A stretch of DNA of 64,000 nt from Acidovorax sp. Leaf160 (GTDB taxonomy: Bacteria > Pseudomonadota > Gammaproteobacteria > Burkholderiales > Burkholderiaceae_C). Both the position numbers and the translations under genes were made by a program. The stretch lies in assembly GCF_001424265.1 (NCBI RefSeq), contig NZ_LMOV01000012.1, forward strand, positions 287,050 through 351,049. The letters are read 5' to 3'. This document shows, piece after piece, positions 50,988 to 60,029 of the stretch (its first letter is position 1; each line of letters opens with the position of its first letter). The notes beneath the pieces are model-generated. The model was not told the DNA's origin. It did not search any database and was given only the letters and a program-made list of their open reading frames with translations.

Positions 50988-52310
50988 ATGAGCACCACGA
51001 TCTTCTGGTTCCGCAACGACCTGCGCCTGCACGACCAGCCCGCCCTGGAGGCGGCCTTGCGCCACGGAGCCGACCACCTGCTGCCCGTGGTGTGCCTGCC
51101 GCCCGCAGGCGCCACCTCGCCCTGGGATTGCGAGCGCGTCGGCCCGCATCGCCGGGCGTTTCTGGCGGACACCGTGCAAGACCTCGGCGAGCGGCTGGCC
51201 GCGCTGGGCAGCCGGCTGTTCGTCTGCGATGCCGCACCCACCGTCGCGCTGCCGCTGCTCGCCCGGGCAGTGGCAGCGGACACGGTGTTCTGCGAGGCCA
51301 TCGCCGCGCCGGAGGAAGAGAGCCAGGTAGCGCAGCTGCGCAGCGCCGGCCTGCGCATCGAGACCGTGTGGCACAGCAGCCTGCTGGCGCCGCAAGCGCT
51401 GCCCTGGCCGGTCGATCGGCTGCCGGGCGTCTTCACCGCCTTCCGGCACGCAGTGGAGCGGGCGGGCCTGCTGCCAGCCTCGCCGCTGCCCGTGCCGGCC
51501 CGGCTGCCGTCGCCACCCGATCTTCCCGAAGCGCTGCTGCGCGCCGTGGGCGCGGCTGCGGCGCTGCCTGGGGCCGAAGTACCCATGGCCGAACGGACGG
51601 GCGGAGCCGACCCGCGCTCGTCCTTTCCCTATGCCGTGCCCGCCTTCCGGGGTGGCGAAACGGCGGCACTGGCGCACCTGTCCCAGTACCTGGCCCGCAA
51701 GCTGCCGCACACCTACAAGGCCGCCCGCGACGGCCTCGCCGGGGTGGACTACTCGTCCAAGTTCTCGCCCTGGCTGGCCAGCGGGGCGCTCTCGCCGCGC
51801 CGCGTCCTTGCGGCGCTGAAGGCGTTCGAGCAGGCGCATGGCGCGAACGAGGGCAGCTACTGGCTGTGGTTCGAGCTGCTGTGGCGCGACTACTTCCGGC
51901 TGCTGCACCTGCAGCACGGCGCTGCGCTCTACCGCGCCCGGGGCCTGGCAGCAGCGCCGCCGGCGCCGCACAACGCGCAGGGGTTCGACCACTGGCGCCA
52001 GGGCCGCACCGGCGAGCCGCTGGTCGATGCCGCGATGCGCGAGCTGGCCGCCACGGGCTACCTCAGCAACCGGCTGCGCCAGGTGGCGGCCAGCTATCTC
52101 ATCCATGAGCTGCAGGGCGACTGGCGCGCCGGGGCGGCATGGTTCGAATCCCAACTGGTGGACTACGACGTCTACAGCAACCAGGCCAACTGGCTCTACA
52201 TCGCCGGGCGCGGCACCGACCCGCGCGGCGGGCGCCGCTTCAACCCCGCCAAGCAGGCGCTGGACCACGACGCCGACGGCCGCTACCGGCAGATGTGGGG
52301 TGCTGCATGA
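50988..52310 (+). CDS. DASH-type cryptochrome / photolyase
   Basis: A 440-residue FAD protein of the photolyase superfamily. The N-terminal antenna domain opens TTIFWFRNDLRLHDQPAL. The C-terminal FAD domain carries DYSSKFSPWLASGALSPR, YWLWFELLWRDYFR, TGYLSNRLRQVAASYLIHE and WFESQLVDYDVYSNQANWLY, all close to the cry-DASH pattern. DASH proteins repair cyclobutane dimers in single-stranded or looped DNA. GGGAGGA precedes ATG 50988. The stop overlaps the next photolyase start (ATGA). The fingerprints fit DASH better than class I CPD photolyase. Confidence 0.88.
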   Translation: MSTTIFWFRNDLRLHDQPALEAALRHGADHLLPVVCLPPAGATSPWDCERVGPHRRAFLADTVQDLGERLAALGSRLFVCDAAPTVALPLLARAVAADTVFCEAIAAPEEESQVAQLRSAGLRIETVWHSSLLAPQALPWPVDRLPGVFTAFRHAVERAGLLPASPLPVPARLPSPPDLPEALLRAVGAAAALPGAEVPMAERTGGADPRSSFPYAVPAFRGGETAALAHLSQYLARKLPHTYKAARDGLAGVDYSSKFSPWLASGALSPRRVLAALKAFEQAHGANEGSYWLWFELLWRDYFRLLHLQHGAALYRARGLAAAPPAPHNAQGFDHWRQGRTGEPLVDAAMRELAATGYLSNRLRQVAASYLIHELQGDWRAGAAWFESQLVDYDVYSNQANWLYIAGRGTDPRGGRRFNPAKQALDHDADGRYRQMWGAA

Positions 52311-53863
52311 GCCCCACCGGCCTCCGGCCCCGCGCCCACACGTTTCGCCTGCTGCTGGGCGACCAGCTCAATCCCGCCCACTCGTGGTTCGACGCGCAGG
52401 ATGCGGGCATCGTCTACGTGCTGATGGAGGTGCGGCAGGAAACGGATTACGTGCTGCACCACGCGCAGAAGATCCTGGGCATCTTCGCCGCCATGCGCGA
52501 CCTGGCCGCGCAGCTGAAGGCCGCCGGCCACCGGGTGCGCTACATCGCCATCGACGACCCGAGCAACCGTCAGTCGCTGCCGGACAACCTCGCCGCGCTC
52601 ATGGCCCACTACGGCGCTGAGCGGCTGGAGTACCAGCAGCCCGACGAATGGCGGCTCGATGCGCAGCTGCGCACCTGGGGCGAGGCGCAGGCCTTCGACG
52701 TGCTGGCCGTGGACAGCGAGCACTTCTACACCTCCCGCACCGAAGTCGCGCAGGCCTTCCAGGGCCGCAAGCAATGGCTAATGGAACACTTCTACCGCCG
52801 CATGCGCCAGCGCCACCAGGTGCTGCTGGACGAAGCGGGCGAGCCGGAAGGCGGCGCGTGGAACTACGACCACGACAACCGCAAGCCCTGGCACGGCACA
52901 CCCGAGGTGCCGCCCGACGGCCGGCCCGAGCATGATCACACCGCGCTCTGGGCCAGCATCCAGGCGGCGGGGGTGAAGAGCTTCGGCAACCCCCAGGCGG
53001 GCGCGTTCCGCTGGCCACTGAACCGGGCCGAGGCACTGGCCTGCCTGAACCATTTCATCGCCACCACGCTGCCCGACTTCGGCGCCTACGAAGACGCCAT
53101 GAGCACGAAGAGCACGCGGCTCTTCCATTCGCTGCTGTCCTTCGCGCTCAACACCAAGATGCTGCGCCCGCACGAGCTGGTTCTGCACGCCGAAGCCGCA
53201 TGGCGCGCCGGTCGCGCGCCCCTGCCGGCGGTGGAAGGCTTCATCCGGCAGATCCTGGGCTGGCGCGAGTACGTGCGCGGCGTGTACTGGTCGCACATGC
53301 CCGGCTACGAGGAGCGCAATGCCCTGGGACACACCGCCCCGCTGCCCGAATGGTTCTGGTCCGGCGACACGCGCATGCGCTGCCTGCAGCACTCCATCGG
53401 CCAGTCGCTGGAACACGCGCATGCCCACCACATCCAGCGGCTGATGGTGATCGGCAATTTCTCGCTGCTGGCCGGCCTGGACCCGGCTGCCGTCCACCAG
53501 TGGTACCTGGGCATCTACATCGACGCCTTCGAGTGGGTGGAGGTGCCCAACACGGTGGGCATGAGCCAGTTCGCCGACGGCGGGCTGCTGGCCACCAAGC
53601 CCTACGTGAGCAGCGCCGCCTACATCGACCGCATGAGCGACTACTGCGGCGGCTGCCACTACGACAAGAAACTGAAGGTGGGCGAGCGGGCCTGCCCGTA
53701 CAACGCGCTCTACTGGGAATTCTTCGCGCGCCACGAGCCTGTGCTGGGCCGCAACCCCCGCCTCACCATGGTCTACCGCCAACTGCAGAAGATGCCCCCT
53801 GCGCAACTGAAGGCGCTGCGCGAGCGCGCCGAGTCCGTGCGCTCGGATCTCGATGCGCTCTGA
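52307..53863 (+). CDS. iron-sulfur bacterial cryptochrome/photolyase (FeS-BCP, PhrB-type)
   Basis: A 518-residue photolyase-related protein, similar to Agrobacterium PhrB, a (6-4) photolyase. The N-terminal domain opens TFRLLLGDQLNPAHSWF. FAD-domain motifs include GWREYVRGVYW and VIGNFSLLAGLDP. The four 4Fe-4S Cys are visible: one in RMRCLQHSI, two in DYCGGCHYD, one in RACPYNALYW. The start overlaps the DASH gene by ATGA, and an SDR gene follows. The cofactors FAD and lumazine are known for the family and not shown by sequence here. Confidence 0.92.
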   Translation: MSPTGLRPRAHTFRLLLGDQLNPAHSWFDAQDAGIVYVLMEVRQETDYVLHHAQKILGIFAAMRDLAAQLKAAGHRVRYIAIDDPSNRQSLPDNLAALMAHYGAERLEYQQPDEWRLDAQLRTWGEAQAFDVLAVDSEHFYTSRTEVAQAFQGRKQWLMEHFYRRMRQRHQVLLDEAGEPEGGAWNYDHDNRKPWHGTPEVPPDGRPEHDHTALWASIQAAGVKSFGNPQAGAFRWPLNRAEALACLNHFIATTLPDFGAYEDAMSTKSTRLFHSLLSFALNTKMLRPHELVLHAEAAWRAGRAPLPAVEGFIRQILGWREYVRGVYWSHMPGYEERNALGHTAPLPEWFWSGDTRMRCLQHSIGQSLEHAHAHHIQRLMVIGNFSLLAGLDPAAVHQWYLGIYIDAFEWVEVPNTVGMSQFADGGLLATKPYVSSAAYIDRMSDYCGGCHYDKKLKVGERACPYNALYWEFFARHEPVLGRNPRLTMVYRQLQKMPPAQLKALRERAESVRSDLDAL

Positions 53864-53879
53864 GAAAAAGGCCCGTGCG

Positions 53880-54593
53880 ATGGATGTTCCCTCCCTCCCA
53901 TCACTTCCCGATGGCTATCGCGCCATCGTCATCGGCGCGAGCGGCGCCCTGGGCGCGGCCTTGCTGGCCCATCTGCGCGCCGACCCGCGCTGCGCCCTGG
54001 CCATCGGCCTGGGCCGGCGGACCGAGCCGGCGCTGGATCTGGACGATGAGCCCTCCATCGCCCGTGCCGCGCAGCTGCTGGCGCAGCAGGGCCCCTGGCA
54101 CTGCATCGTGCATGCGGCCGGCGTGCTGCATGCGCCGGGCATGGCCCCGGAAAAGCGGCTCGGCCAGTTGAACTACGGCCAGCTGGAGGCCACCTTCCGC
54201 ATCAACACCTTCGGCCCGGGGCTGGTGCTGGCGCACTTCGCGCCGCTCCTGCCGCGCAAGGAACGCGGCCTGCTGGCGGTGCTGTCCGCCAAGGTCGGCA
54301 GCATCGGCGACAACCGGCTGGGCGGCTGGTACAGCTACCGTGCGTCCAAGGCCGCCTTGAACATGCTGCTGAAGACGGTGGCCATCGAGGTCGCCCGCAC
54401 CCACCCGCAGGCCGTGCTGGCCGCGCTGCATCCAGGCACGGTGGATTCGGCCCTGTCGCGGCCCTTCGGCGGCGATCGCATCGGCCGGCCCGCGCCCGAC
54501 GCGGCGGCCGACCTGCTGCGGGTGCTGGACGGACTCGACCCCGAGCAAACAGGCCGGTTCTATTCTTACAAGGGTGAGTCACTGCCGTGGTAA
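53880..54593 (+). CDS. short-chain dehydrogenase/reductase (C-factor-like)
   Basis: A 237-residue NAD(P)-binding SDR. The cofactor motif is GASGALGAALL, VHAAGVL is the NNAG-like segment, Ser lies in LSAKVGS, and the catalytic YxxxK is YSYRASKAALN. LHPGTVDSALSRPF is typical of CsgA/C-factor-like and YwfB-like SDRs, which often lie next to photolyase genes. ATG 53880 lies 17 bp after the photolyase stop; ATG 53853 would overlap it. The substrate is unknown. It is probably the third gene of the photolyase operon. Confidence 0.88.
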   Translation: MDVPSLPSLPDGYRAIVIGASGALGAALLAHLRADPRCALAIGLGRRTEPALDLDDEPSIARAAQLLAQQGPWHCIVHAAGVLHAPGMAPEKRLGQLNYGQLEATFRINTFGPGLVLAHFAPLLPRKERGLLAVLSAKVGSIGDNRLGGWYSYRASKAALNMLLKTVAIEVARTHPQAVLAALHPGTVDSALSRPFGGDRIGRPAPDAAADLLRVLDGLDPEQTGRFYSYKGESLPW

Positions 54594-54760
54594 ACAGGGC
54601 CGGTGCCGCCTCATACCCGCTTAAGTCAATGGCGGTATAACTGCGCCCTTTGGCCTCTGGCGGGCAAGCGTGGCTTTCCCCCCGTCCGGCCCGCGTTCGG
54701 TGGACATGGAAGCGGCATGGGCCGACCTTGTGCCCATTTCGACGCATCCGATACAGATTG

Positions 54761-54801
54761 CTTCTGTTTTGATAGCTACCAGCGCTGCTGCTACCAGCGC
54801 T
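54761..54801 (+). repeat. interspersed GATAGC repeat copy upstream of the PBP gene
   Basis: CTTCTGTTTTGATAGCTACC, then AGCGCTGCTGCTACCAGCGCT, which is itself a palindrome. It lies in the 232-bp gap between the SDR and PBP genes, about 30 bp before the PBP start. Confidence 0.7.
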
Positions 54802-54825
54802 CCCATCCATTTTCCTTACTGATCC

Positions 54826-57507
54826 ATGTCGATGACCGATGTTTTGCGTGCCCGCGTCGGCGCGGTGCGACCCGCGCTGGCGCGCCTCGTGCGCCGCCCA
54901 GAGCGCCTCTGGTCGCTGCACAGCCTGGTGTGGCTGTTGGCGGGTCTGGTGCTGGCGTTCTGCCTTTACGTGCTGGCGCTCGTGCCTTTCACCCCCGGCA
55001 TCAGCGACATCCGCAAGGCCAAGGCCGACCAGCCTGCGCAGCTCGTGTCGGCCGATGGCCGGCTGCTGGCCGAGTACAAATGGGTCAACCGGGAATGGGT
55101 GCCGCTCGCGGGCATCGCCAAGCCGGTGACCGATGCGCTCATCGCCACCGAGGACCACCGCTTCTACGACCACTTCGGCCTCGACTGGCGGCGGCTGCTG
55201 TCGGCCGTGGTGCTGACGCTGGGTGGCGACAAGCAGGGCGGCTCCACCATCACCCAGCAGCTGGCGCGCAACCTGTATCCGGAAGACATCGGCCGCGCGC
55301 CCACGCTCACCCGCAAGCTGAAGGAGGCGATCACGGCGCTGAAGATCGAGGCGCTCTACTCCAAGGAAGAGATCCTGGAGACGTATCTCAACACGGTGCC
55401 CTTCCTCTACAACGCCTACGGCATCGAGATGGCCGCGCGCACCTATTTCGACAAGTCGGCGGACAAGCTCACCGTGCTGGAAAGCGCCACGCTGATCGGG
55501 ATGCTGAAGGGCACGGCCTACTACAACCCCGTGCTGAACCCCCAGCGCGCGCAGGCCCGCCGCAACACGGTGCTGGGCCAGATGCTCAAGCACGGCAAGC
55601 TCACGCAGGCGGAATTCGACACGCTCTCGCGCCGCCCGCTGCGCATTCGCTTCGAGCGCCAGCCCGAGGTCGATGGCCTGGCGCCGCACCTGGCCCAGCA
55701 GCTGCGCAAGCAGCTCATCGACTGGGCCGACCGCAACGGCTACAGCCTCTATGCCGATGGCCTGGTGGTGCGCACCACCATCGACGGCCGCCTGCAGGCG
55801 CTGGCCAACCAGGCCGTCGCCAAGCAGGGCCGGGCGCTGCAGGGGGTTGCCGACACCGCCTGGTCGCCCCGGGTGTGGAATGCCAAGAACCCGCTGGTGC
55901 GCGACCTGGTGAAGGAATCGGCCCCATACCAGGCAGCCATCGCCAAGGGCACGCCACCCGCCGACGCGGAGAAGGCGCTGCTGGACGACGCCGACTTCCT
56001 GCGCGCCCTGCGCCAGCAGAAGACCCGCGTGCAGGCCGGTTTCCTGGCGCTCGACCCGCGCTCGGGCGAAGTCCGCGCCTGGGTGGGCAGCCGCGACTTC
56101 GCGCAGGACCCGTTCGACCACGTGCAGGCCGCGCGGCGCCAGCCCGGCTCCACCTTCAAGCCCTTCGTGTACGGCGCGGCCTTCGCGGCCGGCCTGTCGC
56201 CAGAAACCACGCTGATGGACCAGGCGGTGGAGATCCCCCTGGGCGGCGGCAGGTTCTGGCGGCCGACCGATGGCGGCCCGCCCAGCGATTCGCCCATGAC
56301 GCTGGCGGATGGCCTGGCGTTTTCCAAGAACACCATCACCGCGCAGGTGATGCAGCAGGAGGGGCCGGCCCGCGTGGCCCAGCTGGCGCGCGACATGGGC
56401 GTGCGCGAATCCAAGCTCGACGAGGTGCCCGCGCTGGCGCTGGGCACCAGCCCCGTCACGCTCAAGGAGATGGTGGCGGCCTACGGCACCATCGCGGCGG
56501 GCGGGCGCTACCGCGCGCCGATCGTCATCACGCGCATCGAAGACAAGAACGGCAAGGTGCTGGAAGACTTCGCGCCGGCATCGCCGGAAAAGGTGATCGG
56601 CCTGGCGCCCGTGCAGACCCTGCGCAACGCCATGCGCGGCGTGATCGACAAGGGCACCGGCGTCGCCATCCGCAGCCGCTGGGGCATCACCGCCGATGTG
56701 GCGGGCAAGACCGGCACCACGCAGGACAACACCGACGGCTGGTTCATCCTGATGCACCCGCAGCTGGTGGCCGGTGCCTGGGCTGGCTTCAACGACGGGC
56801 GCATCACCCTGCGCAGCGACTACTGGGGCCAGGGAGCGCACAGTGCCTTGCCGATGGTGGGCGAGGTGTTCCAGCAGGCGCTGCGCACCAAGGTGATCGA
56901 TGCCCGCGAGCGCTTCGTCGACGAGCAGGAGACCAGCTGGACGCAGGATGCGATGACGGGCGTGCGCGACTGGGTCTATGACCTCTTCGGCCGCCGCACC
57001 GGCCAGGCCGCCACGCCGCGCAGTGACGCCGGGGCCGTTGCCACGCCGATGCCGGGCGCTCCTGCGCTGCCCAGCGCGCCCCCGTCGTCCGACCCGGAGG
57101 CGCCCGAGATCAGCGAAGCACCGCTCACCCCGCTGCAGAACGCCACGCCCTCGGGCGTGCCGCAGCCGGGCGTGGTCGTGCCGTCCGATCAGATGCCAGC
57201 CTTGCCCCAGGGACCGCTGCCTTCGCAGCCGCCCGGGGCCGCCGTGCCGCAGGGCGCGGGCGGCGTCCAGCAAGGCGAGGTCGTGCCGTCCTGGGCTACG
57301 GCACCGGCGCGTGACCCCGCGCGGGAGCCGTCCGCTCCCGTGCCGTCATTCGGCGGCACGGGTACGGATGCGGGTACGACCGGCGGCGCCGGCAGCCCGG
57401 CGCAGCCCGTCCCCGGCGTGGTGGTGACGACACCGATCCAGCGCGGCGTCGTCGTGCCCAGCGACAGCCGCAGCGCACCGACCTTCGGCGAGCCGGCCAC
57501 CCGTTGA
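54826..57507 (+). CDS. class A penicillin-binding protein (PBP1A/PBP1C-like)
   Basis: A bifunctional peptidoglycan synthase. The 893-residue protein has a cytoplasmic head, one membrane helix (about 33-53), a GT51 glycosyltransferase domain (ATEDHRFYDHFG, GGSTITQQLARN) and a transpeptidase domain. The latter has SxxK in QPGSTFKPF, SxN in FSKNTIT and KTGT in AGKTGTTQD. The last 160 residues form a Pro/Ala/Gly-rich tail with GVVVPSD-like motifs repeated. The transpeptidase lacks an obvious OB/UvrB insert between domains. ATG 54826 is taken as start. It stands alone, ahead of the PheC-like gene. Confidence 0.92.
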   Translation: MSMTDVLRARVGAVRPALARLVRRPERLWSLHSLVWLLAGLVLAFCLYVLALVPFTPGISDIRKAKADQPAQLVSADGRLLAEYKWVNREWVPLAGIAKPVTDALIATEDHRFYDHFGLDWRRLLSAVVLTLGGDKQGGSTITQQLARNLYPEDIGRAPTLTRKLKEAITALKIEALYSKEEILETYLNTVPFLYNAYGIEMAARTYFDKSADKLTVLESATLIGMLKGTAYYNPVLNPQRAQARRNTVLGQMLKHGKLTQAEFDTLSRRPLRIRFERQPEVDGLAPHLAQQLRKQLIDWADRNGYSLYADGLVVRTTIDGRLQALANQAVAKQGRALQGVADTAWSPRVWNAKNPLVRDLVKESAPYQAAIAKGTPPADAEKALLDDADFLRALRQQKTRVQAGFLALDPRSGEVRAWVGSRDFAQDPFDHVQAARRQPGSTFKPFVYGAAFAAGLSPETTLMDQAVEIPLGGGRFWRPTDGGPPSDSPMTLADGLAFSKNTITAQVMQQEGPARVAQLARDMGVRESKLDEVPALALGTSPVTLKEMVAAYGTIAAGGRYRAPIVITRIEDKNGKVLEDFAPASPEKVIGLAPVQTLRNAMRGVIDKGTGVAIRSRWGITADVAGKTGTTQDNTDGWFILMHPQLVAGAWAGFNDGRITLRSDYWGQGAHSALPMVGEVFQQALRTKVIDARERFVDEQETSWTQDAMTGVRDWVYDLFGRRTGQAATPRSDAGAVATPMPGAPALPSAPPSSDPEAPEISEAPLTPLQNATPSGVPQPGVVVPSDQMPALPQGPLPSQPPGAAVPQGAGGVQQGEVVPSWATAPARDPAREPSAPVPSFGGTGTDAGTTGGAGSPAQPVPGVVVTTPIQRGVVVPSDSRSAPTFGEPATR

Positions 57508-57721
57508 GCCGCGCCCGGCGGCGCCGCCGCGCTGCCCGGTGCCGCGCGGCGGGCATGCGCCGCGGCGGGGCTTCGGCTGGGCTGCGGCTGGGCGCCGGGG
57601 CACTGGCCCGCGCACCCGCCACGGGCTATGCTGCCGCACCTGCCCGCATCGCCGCTTGCGGATGTGCAGGGTGGGCCCTCGACGCTTTTCCATCCACACC
57701 TTCCCCCGCCGGACCGCTCCC

Positions 57722-58516
57722 ATGATGTCTTCACGCCGTTTCCACCTCGCCTCCCTCTGCGCCGCCGCCGTGCTGGCCTGCGCCGCCCTGGCGCCCGTCG
57801 CTGCCCATGCCGGTCCACGGCTGGACCGCATCATGGACACCAAGGTGCTGCGCGTCGGCACGCCGGGCGACTACCGGCCGTTCGCCATCAAGACCGAGTC
57901 GGGCTATTCGGGCCACGACATCGACCTGATCGAGCAGATGGCCAAGGAACTCGGCGTGAAGGTTGAGTACGTCGCCACCAGCTGGCCCAACCTGATGAAG
58001 GACCTGCAGGGCGACAGGTTCGACGTCGCCGTGGGCGGCATCACCCGCAATGTCACGCGCATCCGCCAGGTCGAGATGCTCCCGGGCTACGCGCCCTTCG
58101 GCAAGGTGGCGCTGGTGCGCACGGCCGACAAGGCCCGCTACAACACGGTCGCCGACCTGAACCAGCCCGGCGTGCGCGTCATCAAGAACCCGGGCGGCAC
58201 CAACGAAACCTTCGTGCTGCAGAACCTGACGGCCGCGCAGGTCAGCACGCATGACAAGAACGCCGAGATCCCCGCGCTGATCGCCGAAGGCAAGGGCGAC
58301 GTGATGATCACCGAGACCTACGAAGCGCTGCACTACGCGAAGGCCGACCCGCGCCTGACGGCTGCCTTCATCAGCCAACCCCTGACGCCCACCAACACCC
58401 TCGGCTTCATGCTGCCCAAGGACGATGCGGACTATTCGCGGGTGATGGAGTTCGTCTGGGGCCTGATGGACAGCCGGGGGGGCGTGAAGCAGGCTGCCGA
58501 CCAGTGGCTCAAGTGA
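57722..58516 (+). CDS. PheC-like periplasmic protein (cyclohexadienyl dehydratase / SBP family 3)
   Basis: A 264-residue exported protein. The signal peptide ends near VAAHAGPRL. The mature part shares RLDRI, RVGTPGDYRPFA, TSWPNLMKDLQGDRFDVA, QPGVRVIKNPGGTNETF and MITETYEA with Pseudomonas PheC, which turns prephenate or arogenate into phenylpyruvate or phenylalanine. Amino-acid binding proteins of the same fold lack the TSWPNLM and NPGGTNE blocks, so a dehydratase is plausible. No ABC permease is next to it. ATG 57722 and 57725 are both possible starts. It is convergent with the LRR kinase gene. Confidence 0.82.
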   Translation: MMSSRRFHLASLCAAAVLACAALAPVAAHAGPRLDRIMDTKVLRVGTPGDYRPFAIKTESGYSGHDIDLIEQMAKELGVKVEYVATSWPNLMKDLQGDRFDVAVGGITRNVTRIRQVEMLPGYAPFGKVALVRTADKARYNTVADLNQPGVRVIKNPGGTNETFVLQNLTAAQVSTHDKNAEIPALIAEGKGDVMITETYEALHYAKADPRLTAAFISQPLTPTNTLGFMLPKDDADYSRVMEFVWGLMDSRGGVKQAADQWLK

Positions 58517-58524
58517 ACGCCGCT

Positions 58525-58540
58525 GCGGCCCCCGGGCCGC
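58525..58540. terminator. strong GC palindrome between convergent genes
   Basis: GCGGCCC and GGGCCGC separated by two bases lie between the stop of the PheC-like gene and the LRR kinase gene. There is no T-run, so termination is only suggested by place. Confidence 0.3.
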
Positions 58541-58556
58541 TGCGCCGCGCAGGCGC

Positions 58557-59930
58557 TCAGCGGGCGGCCAGGGCCCGCCCGGCCGGCTCGGCCCAGGCCT
58601 GGGTCTGCGCAGCCAGCGCCTGGCTGTCGGGGCGGTCCGTGGTGCGGGCCTGCGTGCAGGCCTGGGCCAGGGCCGCTGCCTGGCCGATGAACGGGTCGGT
58701 GAACGGGCCGCTGGCCCCTTCCTCGCAGCGTCCGGCCAACTCGTCCAGCAGGATGCCGTAGGCGCGGACATCCATGCGGCGCAGCGCGTCGCCCAGCGCT
58801 CCGGGTGGCGCGAAGGCCGCGGCGCCCAGGTCGCCCAGCAGCGCGCTCGCTTCGCCGGCGGGCGCGTGCGGCCGCCACAGCACGTTGTGCGCGTACAGGT
58901 CGCCGTGGACGATGCCCCGGCCGTGCAGATGCGCCAGCGCGCTCGCCACGTCGGCCGCGATGCGCAGGGCGGTGGCGGCGGGCAGGCGCAGCTCCGGCGC
59001 GTAGACGTCCCGTGTGCAGGTCTCGAAGCTGGGCGGGCCGGCCAGCGGGCGCCAGCCCGGGGCGACGCGTTCCATCACCAGGCCCTGCTGGCCGTCCGGG
59101 TGCCCGGCGAGCCGGCCGAGCACGGAAATGGTGCGGGCATGCCGTCCGGCCGCGAGGCTGGCGGCCATCTCGGTCATCGGCCAGCCGTCGCTGGTGACCG
59201 AGCCCTTGAAGAGCTTGACGGCGACCTCCTGCGGGTCCGTGGGCCCGTGCAGGACGGCTGCGTGGATGCGGCCGGACGCGCCTTCGCCGAGCAGCTCGCC
59301 GCAGCCCAGGGCGTGCCAGTCGATGGCATGCGCCTGCAGGCTCTCCCGCGCCCGGGCTTCCACGGCCTCGTTGAAGGCGTTGCCGCCCTGGGCGAGCCAG
59401 GCCAGGCGCGGCATGGCGGCGAGCCAGTCCGGCAGGGCGTCCAGCCGGTTGGCGGAGATGCGCAGCAGTTCGAGTCGGTCGCACTGCCGCAGGCGCTCGG
59501 GCAGGGCGCGCAGGCGGTTGCCGGCCAGCATCAGCTTTTGCAGCCGGGGACGCTCGCCCAGCGCCTCTGGCAGATCGGCGATGGCGTTGTCGGTCAGGAT
59601 CAGCCAGCGCAGCCGCGGCGGCAGCGCAGCCGCCGGAACGTGCGCGATGCGGTTGGCCTTGAAGCCCACCATTTCCAGCCGCAGGCAGGCGCCAAGCGCG
59701 GGCGGCAGTTCGGTGAAGTCATTGTCCGAGGCGAAGAACACCTTCAGCCGGTGCAGCCGGTGCAGATCGGCGGGCAGGGCCGCCAGGCGGTTGCCGGACA
59801 GGTCGAGCACCTCCAGCGTGTCCGCCAGGTCGAAGATCTCGGGAGGAAAGTCCGTCAGGCCGGCGGCTATGCGCAGCGTGCGCGCGCCAGCCAGTGCGCC
59901 GGCACGCAGGCGTTGCAGTTCATCGGTCAT
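58557..59930 (-). CDS. leucine-rich repeat protein fused to a protein kinase domain
   Basis: A 457-residue soluble protein with no signal or membrane helix. Residues 15-195 hold about seven LRRs of the LxxLxLSxNRLxxLPxxL type (LEVLDLSGNRLAALPADL is one). Residues about 205-457 form a Ser/Thr-kinase-like domain. The glycine loop is LGEGASGRIHAAV, the ATP Lys is in VAVKLFKG, the catalytic loop is HGDLYAHNVLW (HGD in place of HRD, with Asp and Asn kept), and the metal-binding motif is LLGDLGAA (GDLG in place of DFG). Activity is plausible. The gene is single and convergent with the PheC-like gene. The partner and target are unknown. Confidence 0.87.
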   Translation of the reverse strand: MTDELQRLRAGALAGARTLRIAAGLTDFPPEIFDLADTLEVLDLSGNRLAALPADLHRLHRLKVFFASDNDFTELPPALGACLRLEMVGFKANRIAHVPAAALPPRLRWLILTDNAIADLPEALGERPRLQKLMLAGNRLRALPERLRQCDRLELLRISANRLDALPDWLAAMPRLAWLAQGGNAFNEAVEARARESLQAHAIDWHALGCGELLGEGASGRIHAAVLHGPTDPQEVAVKLFKGSVTSDGWPMTEMAASLAAGRHARTISVLGRLAGHPDGQQGLVMERVAPGWRPLAGPPSFETCTRDVYAPELRLPAATALRIAADVASALAHLHGRGIVHGDLYAHNVLWRPHAPAGEASALLGDLGAAAFAPPGALGDALRRMDVRAYGILLDELAGRCEEGASGPFTDPFIGQAAALAQACTQARTTDRPDSQALAAQTQAWAEPAGRALAAR

Positions 59931-60029
59931 GCCGCGAGTGTACGAACCCCTGGTGAGGTGGCGCGCCAGTGCAGGCCAGCGCAGGCCGTGGGCAAGGGCG
60001 GCGGCCCGCCCTGCGCGCGGGCGATGCGC

